Assembly (NCBI GenBank): GCA_028274465.1
Contig: CM051458.1
Coordinates: 99,588,855-99,652,854 of the forward strand
Direction of reading: 5' to 3'
DNA: 64,000 bases
From: Plantago ovata
Lineage: Eukaryota > Streptophyta > Magnoliopsida > Lamiales > Plantaginaceae
Below, piece after piece: positions 1 through 10,965 of the stretch. The notes below the pieces were generated by a model. It was not told where the DNA came from. It was given only the letters and a program-made list of their open reading frames with translations, and did not search any database. Within the stretch, counting starts at the first letter, position 1; each line of letters opens with the position of its first letter. A program made the translations under genes and the position numbers.

Positions 1-574
1 TTTTATCATCATCATCATATATTTACAAATTTTACCATTGTACTTCTACTAATTAACCATTATTTATCATTTTTTATTACAATAATATTTCAGTCATCGT
101 ACTAGTCACCTTCTTTATTTAAACAATATCATATTCACAATATTCTTTTATTTTATTTTTTACTCAACAATATCCCACTTACACCAAGTTTATGTAAAAA
201 TTGTGACACCACAAGAAGTGAACATTTACTCATAAAATGGAGAGAGTACAATATATGTAAGTATTTGTGATTTTTAACGTGTTTTGCTCGAAATTTTATT
301 TACGCTATAACATTCGGAGGTTGATGAGTACTTGAATGAACGTGGCCGGTTCGTATGTGGACTGTGTTGTCGGTACTCGGTTACCAGTAGCCGACTCACA
401 CCACAAACAAACACATCCTTGTTCATCGCCGAGGTCATTAGCCTTTGTCTGCCGGCTAGACACGATGCTTGGGAAATTTAAAAAATCCACATTTGATTTC
501 TTCTATACTTTTCTTAGCTCATTGCCCATGTCATCTTCGAAATACCCAACCAATTATAGTGGAGTAATATTGTA
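1..574. other. Non-genic AT-rich flank
   Basis: No gene is supported. The first 250 bases are AT-rich and end in a stretch resembling MITE ends seen near 17.6 kb (a run close to ATAAAATGGAGAGAGTAC). Positions 320-480 are somewhat richer in G and C and open on both strands for about 60 codons, but nothing recognisable is encoded. Confidence 0.5.
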
Positions 575-835
575 CTTACTTCGTTCCATAACAAATGTTA
601 CACTTTATTTTATTGATTTTTTTAGGGTCAGTTTGACCTTTGACCTTAAATTATTATCAAATCATATGATAAAAATAATTTAAAAATAATATATTATAAA
701 ATTAGAATGTTTATATTTTCATGATATAAAATTTTTAATTATATTTATTGTATAATTTGGAATTAATACGAAGTCAAACTGTCTCTCGAAAATTCAACAA
801 AATGAAGTGTAACATTTATTATGGGACCGAAAAAG
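575..835. mobile_element. Stowaway-type MITE (Tc1/mariner-like), 261 bp
   Basis: The element begins CTTACTTCGTTCCATAAC and ends with the imperfect inverse, GGGACCGAAAAAG. The inverted repeats cover roughly 40 bases at each end, including the mirrored block AATGTTACACTT. It is flanked by a TA dinucleotide on both sides (573-574 and 836-837), the target duplication of this superfamily. It has no coding capacity. The left half of the same family recurs inside the duplicated blocks near 19.5 and 20.5 kb. Confidence 0.8.
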
Positions 836-1201
836 TAATAAACAAAGCCTACGTTTCAACATTGGATTCTTACAAACCAATAGACGTGCAATATGCTTAT
901 TATATATTATATATTTATATGCACAAAGTAAATTTCATGTGATAAATGTTTAATGTGATAAACATTCAAAGATACTTGGATCTATACCATGCTGTCAGAT
1001 TTATTACTTTACGTTTCATTTGGATTCGAATTTGGGCACGAGTGTATAGGAGTCCTAGAGACTTTGTGTGACCACGAGTATAGGGGAGTGTGGGAGAGAA
1101 TAATGACTAAATTTCTAACTTTTCCACCGGTCGGAGGTTTTGGTAGTTGTAGAATTTTTATCACTGTGCTAGTCCATGTAGATTTCAACTCAACTCTTCC
1201 A

Positions 1202-1209
1202 TATATAGG
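1202..1209 (+). promoter_or_regulatory. TATA box of the BAHD gene
   Basis: TATATAGG lies 84 bases upstream of the ATG at 1293. It is followed by an A/C-rich leader with few Gs, typical of plant 5' UTRs, which predicts a short leader of about 55 bases. Confidence 0.7.
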
Positions 1210-1292
1210 AACCAAATACAGACACTCAACTTGTTCATTCATCAACTCAACACGAACAAAACTACCAAAACAAAATACTCCTACCACACCAA

Positions 1293-2657
1293 ATGGCAAC
1301 CCTGATCGAAAACTGCCGTATCACGCCACCAGGAAACGCCACCATACCGGAGCTAACAGTTCCGCTTACCTTCCTCGACATCGGTTGGATCACTTTCCTC
1401 CCGATCCGTCGCCTTATTTTCTACGAATTTTCGTGTTCCAAATCCAATTTCATCAACACAGTCGTTCCGAAGTTGAAACAGTCCCTCTCACTCACTCTCA
1501 AAAACTACCTACCTCTGGCAGGCAACTTACTATGCCCTCTCAACACTGATGAAGCAACCATTAAGCCAGTTCTCCGGTACGTGACCGGAGACTCTTTTCC
1601 ATTAGCACTTGCCGAATCCACAAAAGATTTCGACTACCTAACCGGTTATGACGCGCGAGATGCAGATGAGTTTTACGATTTCGTACCTAAACTGCCACCT
1701 GTTATAGAGGATGAGGAGTACAAAATAGTGCCAGTTCTAGCAATGCAAGTCACGTTGTTCCCAAATAAGGGCGTTTGCATCGGGTTCTCGAACCGGCATG
1801 TCCTCGGAGATGCCAGTTCAATCGTAGGATTCATCAAAGCATGGGCCATGATTAGTAAATTCGGAGGAGGCAAAGAGCTCATCAAGTCGAAAGACGAATT
1901 GGTACCGATCTTTGATCGATCCTACATCAATGATCCACTTGGAATCAACACCATATTTTGGAACGCATTGAAAACGTTCCCTTTGCAGCCAGATACGTTC
2001 TCTCTGCCCACGGAACGCATCCGGAAAACATTTGTTCTCGATCAGGCGGATATAGAAAAGCTCAAGGATTTCGTTCTGTCTAAGAATCCAGGCCTGGAAT
2101 ACGTCTCATCGTTCGTGGTTTCAACTGCTTATGCTTGGAGTTGTTTTGTGAAATCAGGGGAGGAAGAACCAGAACGTGAAGAGGCATTCATTTTCGTGGT
2201 GGATATCAGGGCGCGTGTAACTCCTCCTGTTCCTGCTAACTACTTTGGAAACTGTTTGTCTTACACAGTGGTGAATATCAGCCACAAAGACCTTGTCGGA
2301 GACCAAGGATTCGTTCTCGCGGCAACTGGAATAGCTGAGAATATTAGGAGAGTTAACAAGAAGGATGAAGTGTTGAAAGGCGCGGAGAATTGGTTGTCAG
2401 ATATGGTGAAATTGAAATACGAGGGGGTAAACATTCTTTCGATATCAGGATCTCCTAAGTTCGACCTGTATGGTGTGGATTTCGGATGGGGCAGGGCGAA
2501 GAAAGTCGAGGCACTGACGATTGATTCGGAGAAATATTCCATGTCTTTATCTAAGTCCAGAGATTTTGAAGGAGGCTTGGAGTTTGGTTTTTCATTGACA
2601 AAGGAAAGAATGGATAAATTTTCAGCCATTTTTGTTGAAAGTTTGAAGTTTACTTAG
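1293..2657 (+). CDS. BAHD acyltransferase (anthocyanin/phenolic-glucoside acyltransferase clade)
   Basis: This intronless gene of 454 codons is the usual length for the BAHD family, soluble cytosolic enzymes that move an acyl group from acyl-CoA to an alcohol or amine. Both family signatures are intact: the catalytic HxxxD (H169-V-L-G-D173) and the structural DFGWG (396-400). The YFGNC motif at 317-321 is typical of the clade that malonylates or aromatically acylates anthocyanin, flavonoid and phenolic glucosides. By homology the acceptor is therefore probably a glucosylated phenolic; the donor, malonyl- or hydroxycinnamoyl-CoA, cannot be told from the sequence. The N-terminus has the family-typical Pro-rich lead (VPLTFLD) and shows no targeting signal. 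The ATG at 1293 was chosen because it is the first in frame after the TATA box at 1202 and has G at +4. No lesion is seen, so the gene is probably functional. Confidence 0.93.
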   Translation: MATLIENCRITPPGNATIPELTVPLTFLDIGWITFLPIRRLIFYEFSCSKSNFINTVVPKLKQSLSLTLKNYLPLAGNLLCPLNTDEATIKPVLRYVTGDSFPLALAESTKDFDYLTGYDARDADEFYDFVPKLPPVIEDEEYKIVPVLAMQVTLFPNKGVCIGFSNRHVLGDASSIVGFIKAWAMISKFGGGKELIKSKDELVPIFDRSYINDPLGINTIFWNALKTFPLQPDTFSLPTERIRKTFVLDQADIEKLKDFVLSKNPGLEYVSSFVVSTAYAWSCFVKSGEEEPEREEAFIFVVDIRARVTPPVPANYFGNCLSYTVVNISHKDLVGDQGFVLAATGIAENIRRVNKKDEVLKGAENWLSDMVKLKYEGVNILSISGSPKFDLYGVDFGWGRAKKVEALTIDSEKYSMSLSKSRDFEGGLEFGFSLTKERMDKFSAIFVESLKFT

Positions 2658-3045
2658 TCTCTTGTGACTCTTGGGACTACATTTTTCAGGCCTTTTAGCT
2701 GTTCTTGGTGAATTTTCAACCAGTTGGTTTGGTCCCAGTGCTTCTTTTTTTTCTTTTTTTTCTTCTTTTTGTTTCTCATCATGTTTTACTGGTAGAGTAT
2801 AAGATTTTGGAGAAAAGAAGTAACCAATTCTGCGTAATAGACACACGGTTGAGATTATAGAAACGAAATTCATCATAATTATATTATTCAAACAAAACAA
2901 AAATAATACAGAACAGACATCTCCACTGTCCACACACACGATTGTCTGTGTGTCTGATTATCCATTATTATTCGTGATCATGGTAAATGGAACGCCTTAT
3001 TCTAACACCAAGATATATAAAATGACAATCGACTGAGTGTTTCAT
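2658..3045. other. BAHD 3' flank and intergenic spacer
   Basis: A pyrimidine-rich tract (2746-2775) and AT-rich sequence follow the BAHD stop and presumably hold its 3' UTR. No further gene is seen before the 2S albumin remnant. Confidence 0.4.
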
Positions 3046-3503
3046 TTAGAAAAAGACAGCTCTCATGCTGCAGTCAGTGAGTAGGAGACTTAATCTGGCA
3101 CATTTCAGGGAGAGACCTGGCCGTTTTCCACGTCTTCCATCTTTTCCATCATCATAATCATCGGTTCCTGCTTCTGCATATCCACCATCATCTTCCTTAA
3201 CACCTCGCACCTGCAGGGGCTGCTCACACTCTTCAGCTCGCCGCAGCACATCTGCATCGTTGGATCTTTTTTAATTTTTTAAACGGCTTGCATCGGGTAA
3301 AGTGGATTCACCTCGGCTTGCCTTCCCTGGCCCATCATATGCATCATGAACATGCGGCACTGCTCCATCTGCATCGACTGTTGGTCGCACGAGGGTTTGT
3401 GTTCCTTGTCTACCACGGTGGTCACTACTGTAGTGTAGCTGGTGGCGCTGGATAAGGCAAACAGAGCCATAAACAGAGCAGCGAAGATAGCAAGCTTGGC
3501 CAT
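3046..3503 (-). pseudogene. Methionine-rich 2S albumin, disabled by a nonsense codon and frameshifts
   Basis: Reading down from the ATG at 3503 gives a signal peptide (about residues 1-22, hydrophobic Ala/Leu/Phe core) and then a Met-rich small-subunit region with two cysteines (SCDQ, EQCR). A TAA at 3279-3281 interrupts the frame. The same frame continues past it for 57 codons with the large-subunit pattern CCGE...PCRC and many Met residues, ending at a TGA (3105-3107). The family-typical end (LPEMCQIKSP) is only reached by changing frame near 3115-3120. The last Cys (TDCSM) needs another shift near 3074. 2S albumins are cleaved seed storage proteins held by eight cysteines in the order C..C..CC..CxC..C..C, and all eight codons can still be found here. 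Three lesions make a genuine pseudogene likelier than a sequencing slip. The gene is intronless, as is usual. Confidence 0.8.
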
Positions 3504-3596
3504 AGTTTTGATTAGTACTTACTTTTGCTAGTGAGATAGATAGTCTGTGTGTTTGTTGGTGAGATGAGTTTGGTATTTGTAGAGGGATTGGTCCAC

Positions 3597-3844
3597 TGCA
3601 TGAAGAAAGTGGAACGTGGTAAGGTGTAATGTGGCGATGAAGCAGAATTTTGCAGAACTGAGTACACATATGTTGATTCATGCAGAAGCAGCTATGATAG
3701 CATTTTGTGTTCTTATCTGTCAAAAGCTTTTGGTACTTTGTACAGATGTAGAAATTGCTGGGTAGCTACTAGTCTACTACATGCAATTATGCAAACCACA
3801 ACTAAATCAGCAATATATATTTCACATTTCGACTGAATCATGCA
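3597..3844 (-). promoter_or_regulatory. Seed-type promoter motifs upstream of the 2S albumin: four RY elements and an ABRE core
   Basis: RY hexamers (CATGCA or its complement TGCATG) occur at 3597-3602, 3679-3684, 3780-3785 and 3839-3844, and an ACGTGG/CCACGT core lies at 3614-3619. All are within 341 bases of the ATG at 3503. RY elements are bound by B3 factors (ABI3/FUS3/LEC2), and ABRE cores by bZIP factors, in seed-storage promoters. A weak TATA-like CTACAAATACC lies near 3572-3582 on the minus strand. Confidence 0.6.
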
Positions 3845-4144
3845 ATAATCCATCACCAAAAAAAAAAGACATAAATTAACAACTCATTCAAAAGGTCTGC
3901 ACAAAATATCAATCTCATATCACATACCTGCTTTGGATCAGCATTCCCGGAGTTAACTGCAGCACCAACTAGCTAATCAATTCTCTCACATTCATACCCG
4001 TCCGTCCTACTAGAAAGACCAACTCCGATCCAAGTTGGTCCTGAGCCAAGATTGAATACAATCAATTAGTAATATTTGTAGTATCAGCCTTTCAGGGAGA
4101 AACTGTGCAAAAGCCCTGACTAATGACAACCCTTCATTTGTCTT

Positions 4145-6030
4145 TCACCAGTAATCTCCACAAGAACAAGATCCTCCAGAGAAGTGATGAAAACGATTCA
4201 CATCCCTCACAACAATCTCACGCTCATATATCTCAGAAATGAATTTCATGACAGTGTGACAATCTCCACAAATTCTCAAGTTCTTAGTAACTCGGAGAAT
4301 CGTTCCAGGCTCAGTATTTAGAAGCCCAAAAGCAATGGCCAACTTCTCACTATGTGTCGCTAGGGACTGTTCTTTTTCCTCGTCACTAATATCATGCAAC
4401 GCGAAGCTAGTATCTGGCACGTAACCAGCTGCTCGCATCTTTTCAGGAAGTTCCTCAAGGAACAAGTAAATTTCCTTTGTTTGGGCATGATTCCTATCTC
4501 CACCAAGAAATAAATGGGCTTTTCCATTCACTTCAATCCAACTACACCCAGGATTCTTCTGCACACGCTGTAACTTGGACAGAGCTCTCAAATGTTTCAC
4601 TTCCTCCCACATGCCAGCTTCAGCGTACATATTCGAGAGTAAGACATAGTTCCCACTATTCTCAGGTTCAAGAACAAATAACTTTTTCGCAGCTAATTCT
4701 GATATCTCCAAATTGCGATGGCATCTACCAGCTGCCAGTAAAGCACCCCAAATGCTTGCCCCAGCTTGCATTGGCATGTTAGATATAATGTCATACGCCT
4801 CCACCAATTTACCTGCACGTCCCAAAAGGTCAACTGCACAAGCATAGTGTTCATGAGTCTTTTCTACGGAATATTTTGAACTCATTGAATCAAAGTACTT
4901 TAACCCAATATCTAAAAGCCCTGAATGGCTACATCCAGATAACAACGCTGTAAATGTAATGCAATCAGGCTGAATCCCAGCTCGTATCATATCTTCAAAC
5001 GTCGAAACAGCCTCCACGCCAAGTCCATTAGAAGCATACCCAGATATCATCGAATTCCAAGTAACCAAATTCCTATCCTTCGGTCTTATTTATCAAAGAA
5101 ATAGCGAGCATCAGCTATACTACCGCACCTAGCATACATCCCAATAAGTGCTGTCTGCACCGAAGGGTGAGAATCCAAATCCACGCTTTTAGCAAAATCA
5201 TGAATTTTTTTCCCCCATTCTAGCGCGGACGACTGATTACACGCCGGCAAAACGCTCATAACCGTCACCCAATTCGGCTTCACTGCCGAATCTTCCTTCA
5301 ACATCTCATCAAACAACTGCAGGGCCTCCCCTGATAAACCGTTCTGAGTATACCCTGAAATCATACTAGTCCAAGACACAATATTTCTAACAGACATTCT
5401 ATCAAACACCTCCCGAGCAAGATCAACATCCCCTTTACTCATATACCCAGCAATCAACATATTCCAAGACGCGACATCCTTAACAGGCATTTCATCGAAC
5501 AGCTTACGTGCATCACCAATCTCCCCACATTTCACATACATATCAACCAACGAAGTCCCAACATACACATCAAACTCCAACCCATCTTTCACCGTCAACC
5601 CATGAACACACTTCCCAACCCAGACGAAGCAGAGCTGCGAAACGGCCTTCAACACAAATGGATAAGTGAAATTATCCCCGCGAAGATTCAAAGAACGCAT
5701 ATGGGAGTAGCAAGTTAAGGTCTCATCGGACATTTTGTAGAGGCTGAATGCGCGAATGATGGAGTTGAAGAGGAGAGTGGTCGGGTATGGGGTGGAGTGG
5801 AAGACGGTTGAGGCGGAGGAGATGTCGCCGGAGCTGGCGTACATGGCGACCATCTTGGCGGCGAGGAAGGCGGTGGGGCGGAGGCCGCGGAGGGTTATGA
5901 AGGCGTGGAGCTGTTGGCCTTGTTTAAGGAGGCTTTTTCCGGTGAAGGATTGGAAAATGGCGGCGTATTGAGAGGGTTGTGTTGTGGGTGGTGATCGGAA
6001 GAGAGGTTCTAACAGACTGATGCGGCTCAT
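4145..6030 (-). pseudogene. PLS-class PPR protein with DYW domain (organellar RNA editing factor), single-base frameshift
   Basis: The ATG at 6030 opens 314 codons of PPR repeats (MYVKCGEIGDARKLFDEM and similar), ending at a TAA at 5086-5088. One frame over, the protein resumes directly (RPKDRNLVTWNSM) and runs to 4145. It ends in the E region, a PG box (PGCSWIEVNG) and a complete DYW domain: HSE zinc/catalytic motif, CGDCH and the terminal CSCGDYW. Together the halves make a product of about 628 residues, normal for the family. DYW-PPR proteins bind specific organellar transcripts and deaminate C to U. The only defect is one missing base in the A run at 5089-5091 (minus-strand sense), so this may be a sequencing or assembly error rather than gene death. 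The gene is intronless, as is typical. I cannot name the Arabidopsis orthologue or the editing site. Start choice: first Met in frame, followed by a short Ser/Arg/Pro-containing leader that could be an organellar presequence. Confidence 0.85.
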
Positions 6031-7259
6031 TCTTTCACGATTTGTTTCTGGCGGGAATCAGGACAATGGACATCACTTTATAACTTACGAGGGAAAATGG
6101 TCCTAAACGTTTGCCTACCCTGTTAAATTGGTCCTCTAAGTTTGGTTATCTGTTTCTTCAGTCCTAAACCCACCAAAAAGGCAAAAAGTGTAATCTCAAT
6201 CGTTCTATATTTTGACATTCTCTGTTTCTAAGACCATTCTCATTATGTTACCTCCTTAGTCATTACGTTCTTCCGCGGCGATGTTTCTAACAACATTTTC
6301 TATGAATATATTTTCATTTTATTACCCCCTTAATTACTAGTATCTTCTTTTGCAGATTCATCTTCTTGTCAAACTAATACAAAGTCTACAAATAAAAACC
6401 ACATGCCTTCCCAACTTAAAATTAAATAAACGTACTTGCATAATTGCATTATGCCTATACTTTGGCATATGCACTTGTGAACTCAAACATGTAAGTCTCG
6501 AGTTGCAGCCAATATGTTTGATTAGGAAACAATTTCGTTTTAAGAATCAGAAAGAGAAAAAAAAGGACTTTATGATCACCATAATCAATCTTAGGAGTGT
6601 GCATTGATATTTGATAATACGAATGATCGATAAAGAATCAGACGGAAAGAAATTCTACAACCAGCTAGCTAGCTATTTGTAACAACTAAACTAACAATTT
6701 AACTAACATCCACTTTCCATCAAATTAGCTGGTAGTACAATGTTTCTGCATCATTCATTGATTCATAGTACTTGTGCAGTGGTTCTGTTCAAGAATACAA
6801 GATGCAATCAAATGCTACAAGCTACAATACAATAGTATTACCATTCTGGCAATATAACACTACAAACACAAGTTCAACAGGCTCTCTCCACCAAAAATTT
6901 CGCCCTCATCCTAAACACTAAGCATCAAACTGCTTACCTTCAAAAGACTGCCCAAACTCCCAATCTTTAGGAGCCACATTACAATCATTAAGCGTAACAC
7001 CATCGCTACTCATAAGCTCGATCGACAATGCTCGCTTCTTAAAATATGCATTAATATGACAATGCCGCCCCCAATGCTTCCCCATTAATACTCCACTTTT
7101 AAAGGTAATATTAGTGCTTCTGCACGCACATTTTAACATGTAGTAATTAATTTAGACAATTTTACAATATGGTGCAAGCTATCCATTTGAAAAATAAATT
7201 TTGAACGTATTTACATGTACCAGAAAACGGAACCTTCATCTTCTTGCTTGGTCGTCAGG
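6031..7259. other. Spacer between the PPR gene and NUF2, with one unassigned open stretch
   Basis: This stretch is AT-rich up to about 6850. On the minus strand, 6918-7139 is open for 73 codons and reads in a protein-like way (GKHWGRHCHINAYF). A plausible acceptor (GTGCGTGCAG) lies at the start of the open part. I do not recognise it. It lies downstream of the NUF2 stop, so it could be NUF2 3' UTR, an alternative terminal exon or a gene relic. Confidence 0.3.
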
Positions 7260-9896
7260 TTAATTTGCAGCCAATGTGTCCAGTATTCTTTTAGTGTACC
7301 TATGGAACTGGCAAGACAACACCACTTGATTAATCAATCATCTCAATTTTCAAACACAAGCACAGATAAAAAGTGTGACGTCGTATAATTGGAAGTAATT
7401 CAGCAACATGACAACACATGTAGGTGGTAGCAAGATTTATCCAGTACTCTCTTTGATCTGAAGTGACGAAGATTGCCAGTTCATCTTGAAACTATAAATT
7501 TCTGATATTTTGTTTCCATTATGGTCCTGATATACAGTATTACAGTTCTACTGCTCTAATAGAAAAACAAAAAATTTGTGTTGAACTTAAGAGAAAGGGA
7601 GTGATGCACCATGAATGATATAGCAATTCGCAAGTCAATATGACACAGTCATTCTTTATCTTCTCATGTCACTAGGAATCATAATGATTTGGAACTTTGA
7701 AAGACAATAAGATAGTAGCATACCCCATCTGAAATTGCTTTAGACTTGCGCTCTAATTCTTGCATTTGAACTTCACCTTCCTCCTTCACAATTCTTATCT
7801 GTGAAGTTATTGCATCGGCCTAGGGAGATTGACATAAATTTAGTTTCATTACCAGATAATTACTCATCAATAACATATACTACCATTAAAAACATCTCAC
7901 TGTACCTCTGCAACCACAGACTCCACCTGTTTCTGCCTTGATTCTAGGGCTTGCCTTTTTAACCCCACCTCTACTTTCACGTTATTTAGTTCTTTGGTGG
8001 CCTCCTCAATCCTGTGGGATATCTCCTTTTCCAGCTGCTTTTCTGATTCCTTTAGCTTGTTCACTATAGAATACATGTAAAGATCAGCAAATTACCAAGT
8101 CACTGGCAAGTTAAATCATATAAGTACACAACCTGTTGCCTGAAGTTCTGTGATTTTGGCTTCAAGCGACTTGTCTAGAATTCCATCATCACTGAGCTTA
8201 CTTTTCAGAGCCTTCGTGTCTTTATCAACTGATTTTGCCTGATTTACCTGCAAGGGTGGCCATCCATATTTCAGAAAGAAAGAAAGGCAAAAAAAAAACA
8301 AGTTACTGTTAAACCACCATGAATGTGCATCTTTTCTTTTATCCTGCTCTGGTTTTTAAATTGGCAATACAAGGATAGGCATCTTTTGAAAGTCAATGTT
8401 CTAATAGAATTCAGTGATACAAAGGGTCATGCTATGGACGACACGAAGCAGCCATCAATTATGAGAGAGAGAGAGAGAGAGAGAGAGGCGAGCATAGGAA
8501 CAAGAAATTCATATCAGATATATACGAAGTAGTGAGGCAGGTAACAGTATTTTAAAACAAAATAGTAATAACAATTCAACACATAAGATGAACCATGCGC
8601 TTTTGGCATAGACAAACCTGCTCCTGTATAGCTTGCATCTGAGATAAGAGCTTGGTCATCTTCTTGCAAGCCTGAGGAGCAAAATAAAACCTAATTAGCA
8701 CTAGAGCAGAATAATGGTGAATCTAAGAGAGTTTCTAAGAATACCTCACATTGCAAGAGAAATGATCAAACACAGTAAATGTTAACCAAGTAATAAATGA
8801 CTACAAATGCCCAATATGTAATATATTTCCAACTAACACCTTATCATAGCCCTCAAGTTGGGCAGTTTTATCTTGGAATGATTTGTATGCTGCTCTTTCA
8901 GCATTTTTCGTCTGATTGTGCACCAATTTTTTATCTTCAAATGCTTTCTGCACAAATAGGAAATCGACATACACAAAACATATGTGAGAATGCTGATGAC
9001 TGCAGGAAAGGCAAAGATGTAAATCAGGCATCAATACTCTTCCAGCAACAGAACTTCACCAAAATGGTATAGCAGTATAAAGGTTTTCCCGCACAGATAC
9101 ACATGTTACAGAATTCTTTTATAGGATAACATGATTATCAATACTTCAAAAGCAAAACATGAGAGCGGAAAACAAGCATCAAGTTTAAATGCAACCCAAA
9201 ACAAACAACTTGGTGGATTGTGGTATTGGGCATGATGTGTAGAGGAAAAAATAAATACACACAAAGCAAGCCTCGAAGGCATGAGTCGAACCCTTGTATG
9301 AATCGATCAAGCATAAAAGCCAGTATCACTGGGGACCATGTGGCTGATGAGGTTAAAGGTTATATACCATTGACATACATAGTCCTAATAAGCATGTAAT
9401 TTAATATGCCTGCAAGGAATAGTCTATATGAAGCAAATATCGATTATATTGGTTACGATAACATGGTTGGAGTGCATGAATAAGATAATGAATCATCTAA
9501 ACACAGTGCAGCCTGAAGTTGTTATGATTGATGTCCAGTTCAAACTCAAATATTTTGGACTTTCAACTAAACATTTCGTCAATTGGGATGTTATTCACTA
9601 CAATGGACAGGAGAAGTAACGGAGACCATATATCGGCAAAATCTGTATGTAGAAGTATGATTTTAGAGAATAATAAAATTTAATTGCCTTCACCTGAAGC
9701 TTGTCTGGTGATTGTACAATCTTTGACTTTAAAGTGGCATTTTCCTGGGCAGCTTGAACAAGTTCATATTCTGCTGTTTGTACCTGATTGGTAGCAGATA
9801 ATTAGTATGAGTGATTATTCAGATAAAACTACTAATGTACCAACTACTAATGACAACTTATTCAACATGTCACCCAAACCACCCGCGCACACGCGT

Positions 9897-9945
<49 letters not shown>

Positions 9946-10965
9946 AATAGATTTGAAACCATAGTAGACTAGTGCATTTCAAATAAGGCAAGAACAGGAA
10001 AAATGCGGAACTCAAAATTTTATCTAGAGCTAACCTTTGCATCCGTTTCCAGTTCCATGTCCTTTAACTCTTTTAGTGAACTCTTCAATTTCACTTGATG
10101 CTTGTTAAGGTCTGCAACAGAGTTATTGAGTTCTTTGACATTGGAACTTAGCTCTTCGATGAGGGGCAACTCGCTCTCCCTTGCTTCTTCAAAATGTGAG
10201 ATCTCCTCCTTCAACTGTTATACATTATAAAAGAAGGGGAAAAAAAATCAACAAGACACACAGAGCAATGAAATAAGTTCCTCGAAAAATTATGAAAAAC
10301 AACAACAAGACACATATCAAGTATAGAGAACCTGGGTGGTTCTAGCCTCTGCAGCTTGTCTGCGCTCCTCAATAATACGCAGATCATCCTCAAGTGGCTT
10401 CAATTCTTCCAATTTTTGCTCTCTACGACATAATCAAGCACATCCACATTTAAATCTTACTCTTCTGGAAATCAAGCTACACACATTGTTGTAAAACAAA
10501 ACGAAGAAATGGCAGAATTAAACCTGTAAGCATTAAAATTGAGGAGGGCACTGAGAAATATCTCAGTGCGATTAGGCTCCGGTTTGATCAAGTCTTTGGG
10601 TGTAAACGCATAGGGACAACCCAGGGCTGATACTAGCTTATGAATCTTGTTGTATAGATTCATACGGGGAACCGAGTGTACATGGTGATCGGGGAAATCA
10701 AGCTGCTCTAGCGCCCCAAACTCCATCTGCTCAGCCTCCTCCCTGGATAATGAATAATTGGTTACCAATTAGAGCAACACAATGAAAGGGTTTAGGGTTT
10801 CGTATCTTACTGCTGACCCTCAATGCAGAGGAGGATTTGGGCATAGAGGTTGAAGATGAAGTCCGGATCGGGGTGGATGAGGTTGGATTCCGAGACGGTG
10901 GCAATTAGTGATAGTTGTTCGAGGATCTCCCTCCGAGAGAGCCTTGGGAAATCGAAACTGGACAT
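7260..10965 (-). CDS. NUF2: Kinetochore protein NUF2 (NDC80 complex), 11 exons
   Basis: Exons, each bounded by GT-AG: 10811-10965, 10524-10742, 10332-10422, 10035-10214, 9694-9783, 8840-8947, 8618-8671, 8133-8247, 7906-8063, 7724-7819, 7260-7307. Phases agree throughout and give 437 residues, close to the roughly 440 of Arabidopsis NUF2. The N-terminus (MSSFDFPRLSRREILEQL) and exon 2 form the calponin-homology domain of Nuf2 (DLIKPEPNRTEIFLSALLNF). The rest is continuous heptad coiled coil rich in Glu, Lys and Gln, ending FHRYTKRILDTLAAN. NUF2 pairs with NDC80, and together with SPC24/SPC25 couples kinetochores to spindle microtubules in dividing cells. Introns carry a (GA)n tract (intron 7) and a long (CA)n tract (intron 4). 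No lesion was found in any exon, so the gene is very probably functional. No clear promoter motif was identified. Confidence 0.93.
8463..8487. repeat. (GA)n microsatellite in NUF2 intron 7
   Basis: An uninterrupted run of about 12 GA units lies in the intron between the exons ending at 8618 and starting at 8247 of NUF2. Confidence 0.95.
9897..9941. repeat. (CA)n microsatellite in NUF2 intron 4
   Basis: About 22 CA units are preceded by an alternating purine-pyrimidine stretch (CGCGCACACGCGTG). Alternating tracts of this kind can adopt Z-DNA and are prone to length polymorphism. Confidence 0.95.

Noticed and set aside
989-1549. Long open frame overlapping the BAHD start on the plus strand
   Set aside because: It is a shadow of the BAHD gene in another frame with no recognisable protein pattern and spans the TATA box.
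9138-9340. Possible tRNA-derived SINE in NUF2 intron 5 (GGGTTCGACTC on the minus strand)
   Set aside because: A B-box-like match exists, but no convincing A box, tail or target duplication was found.
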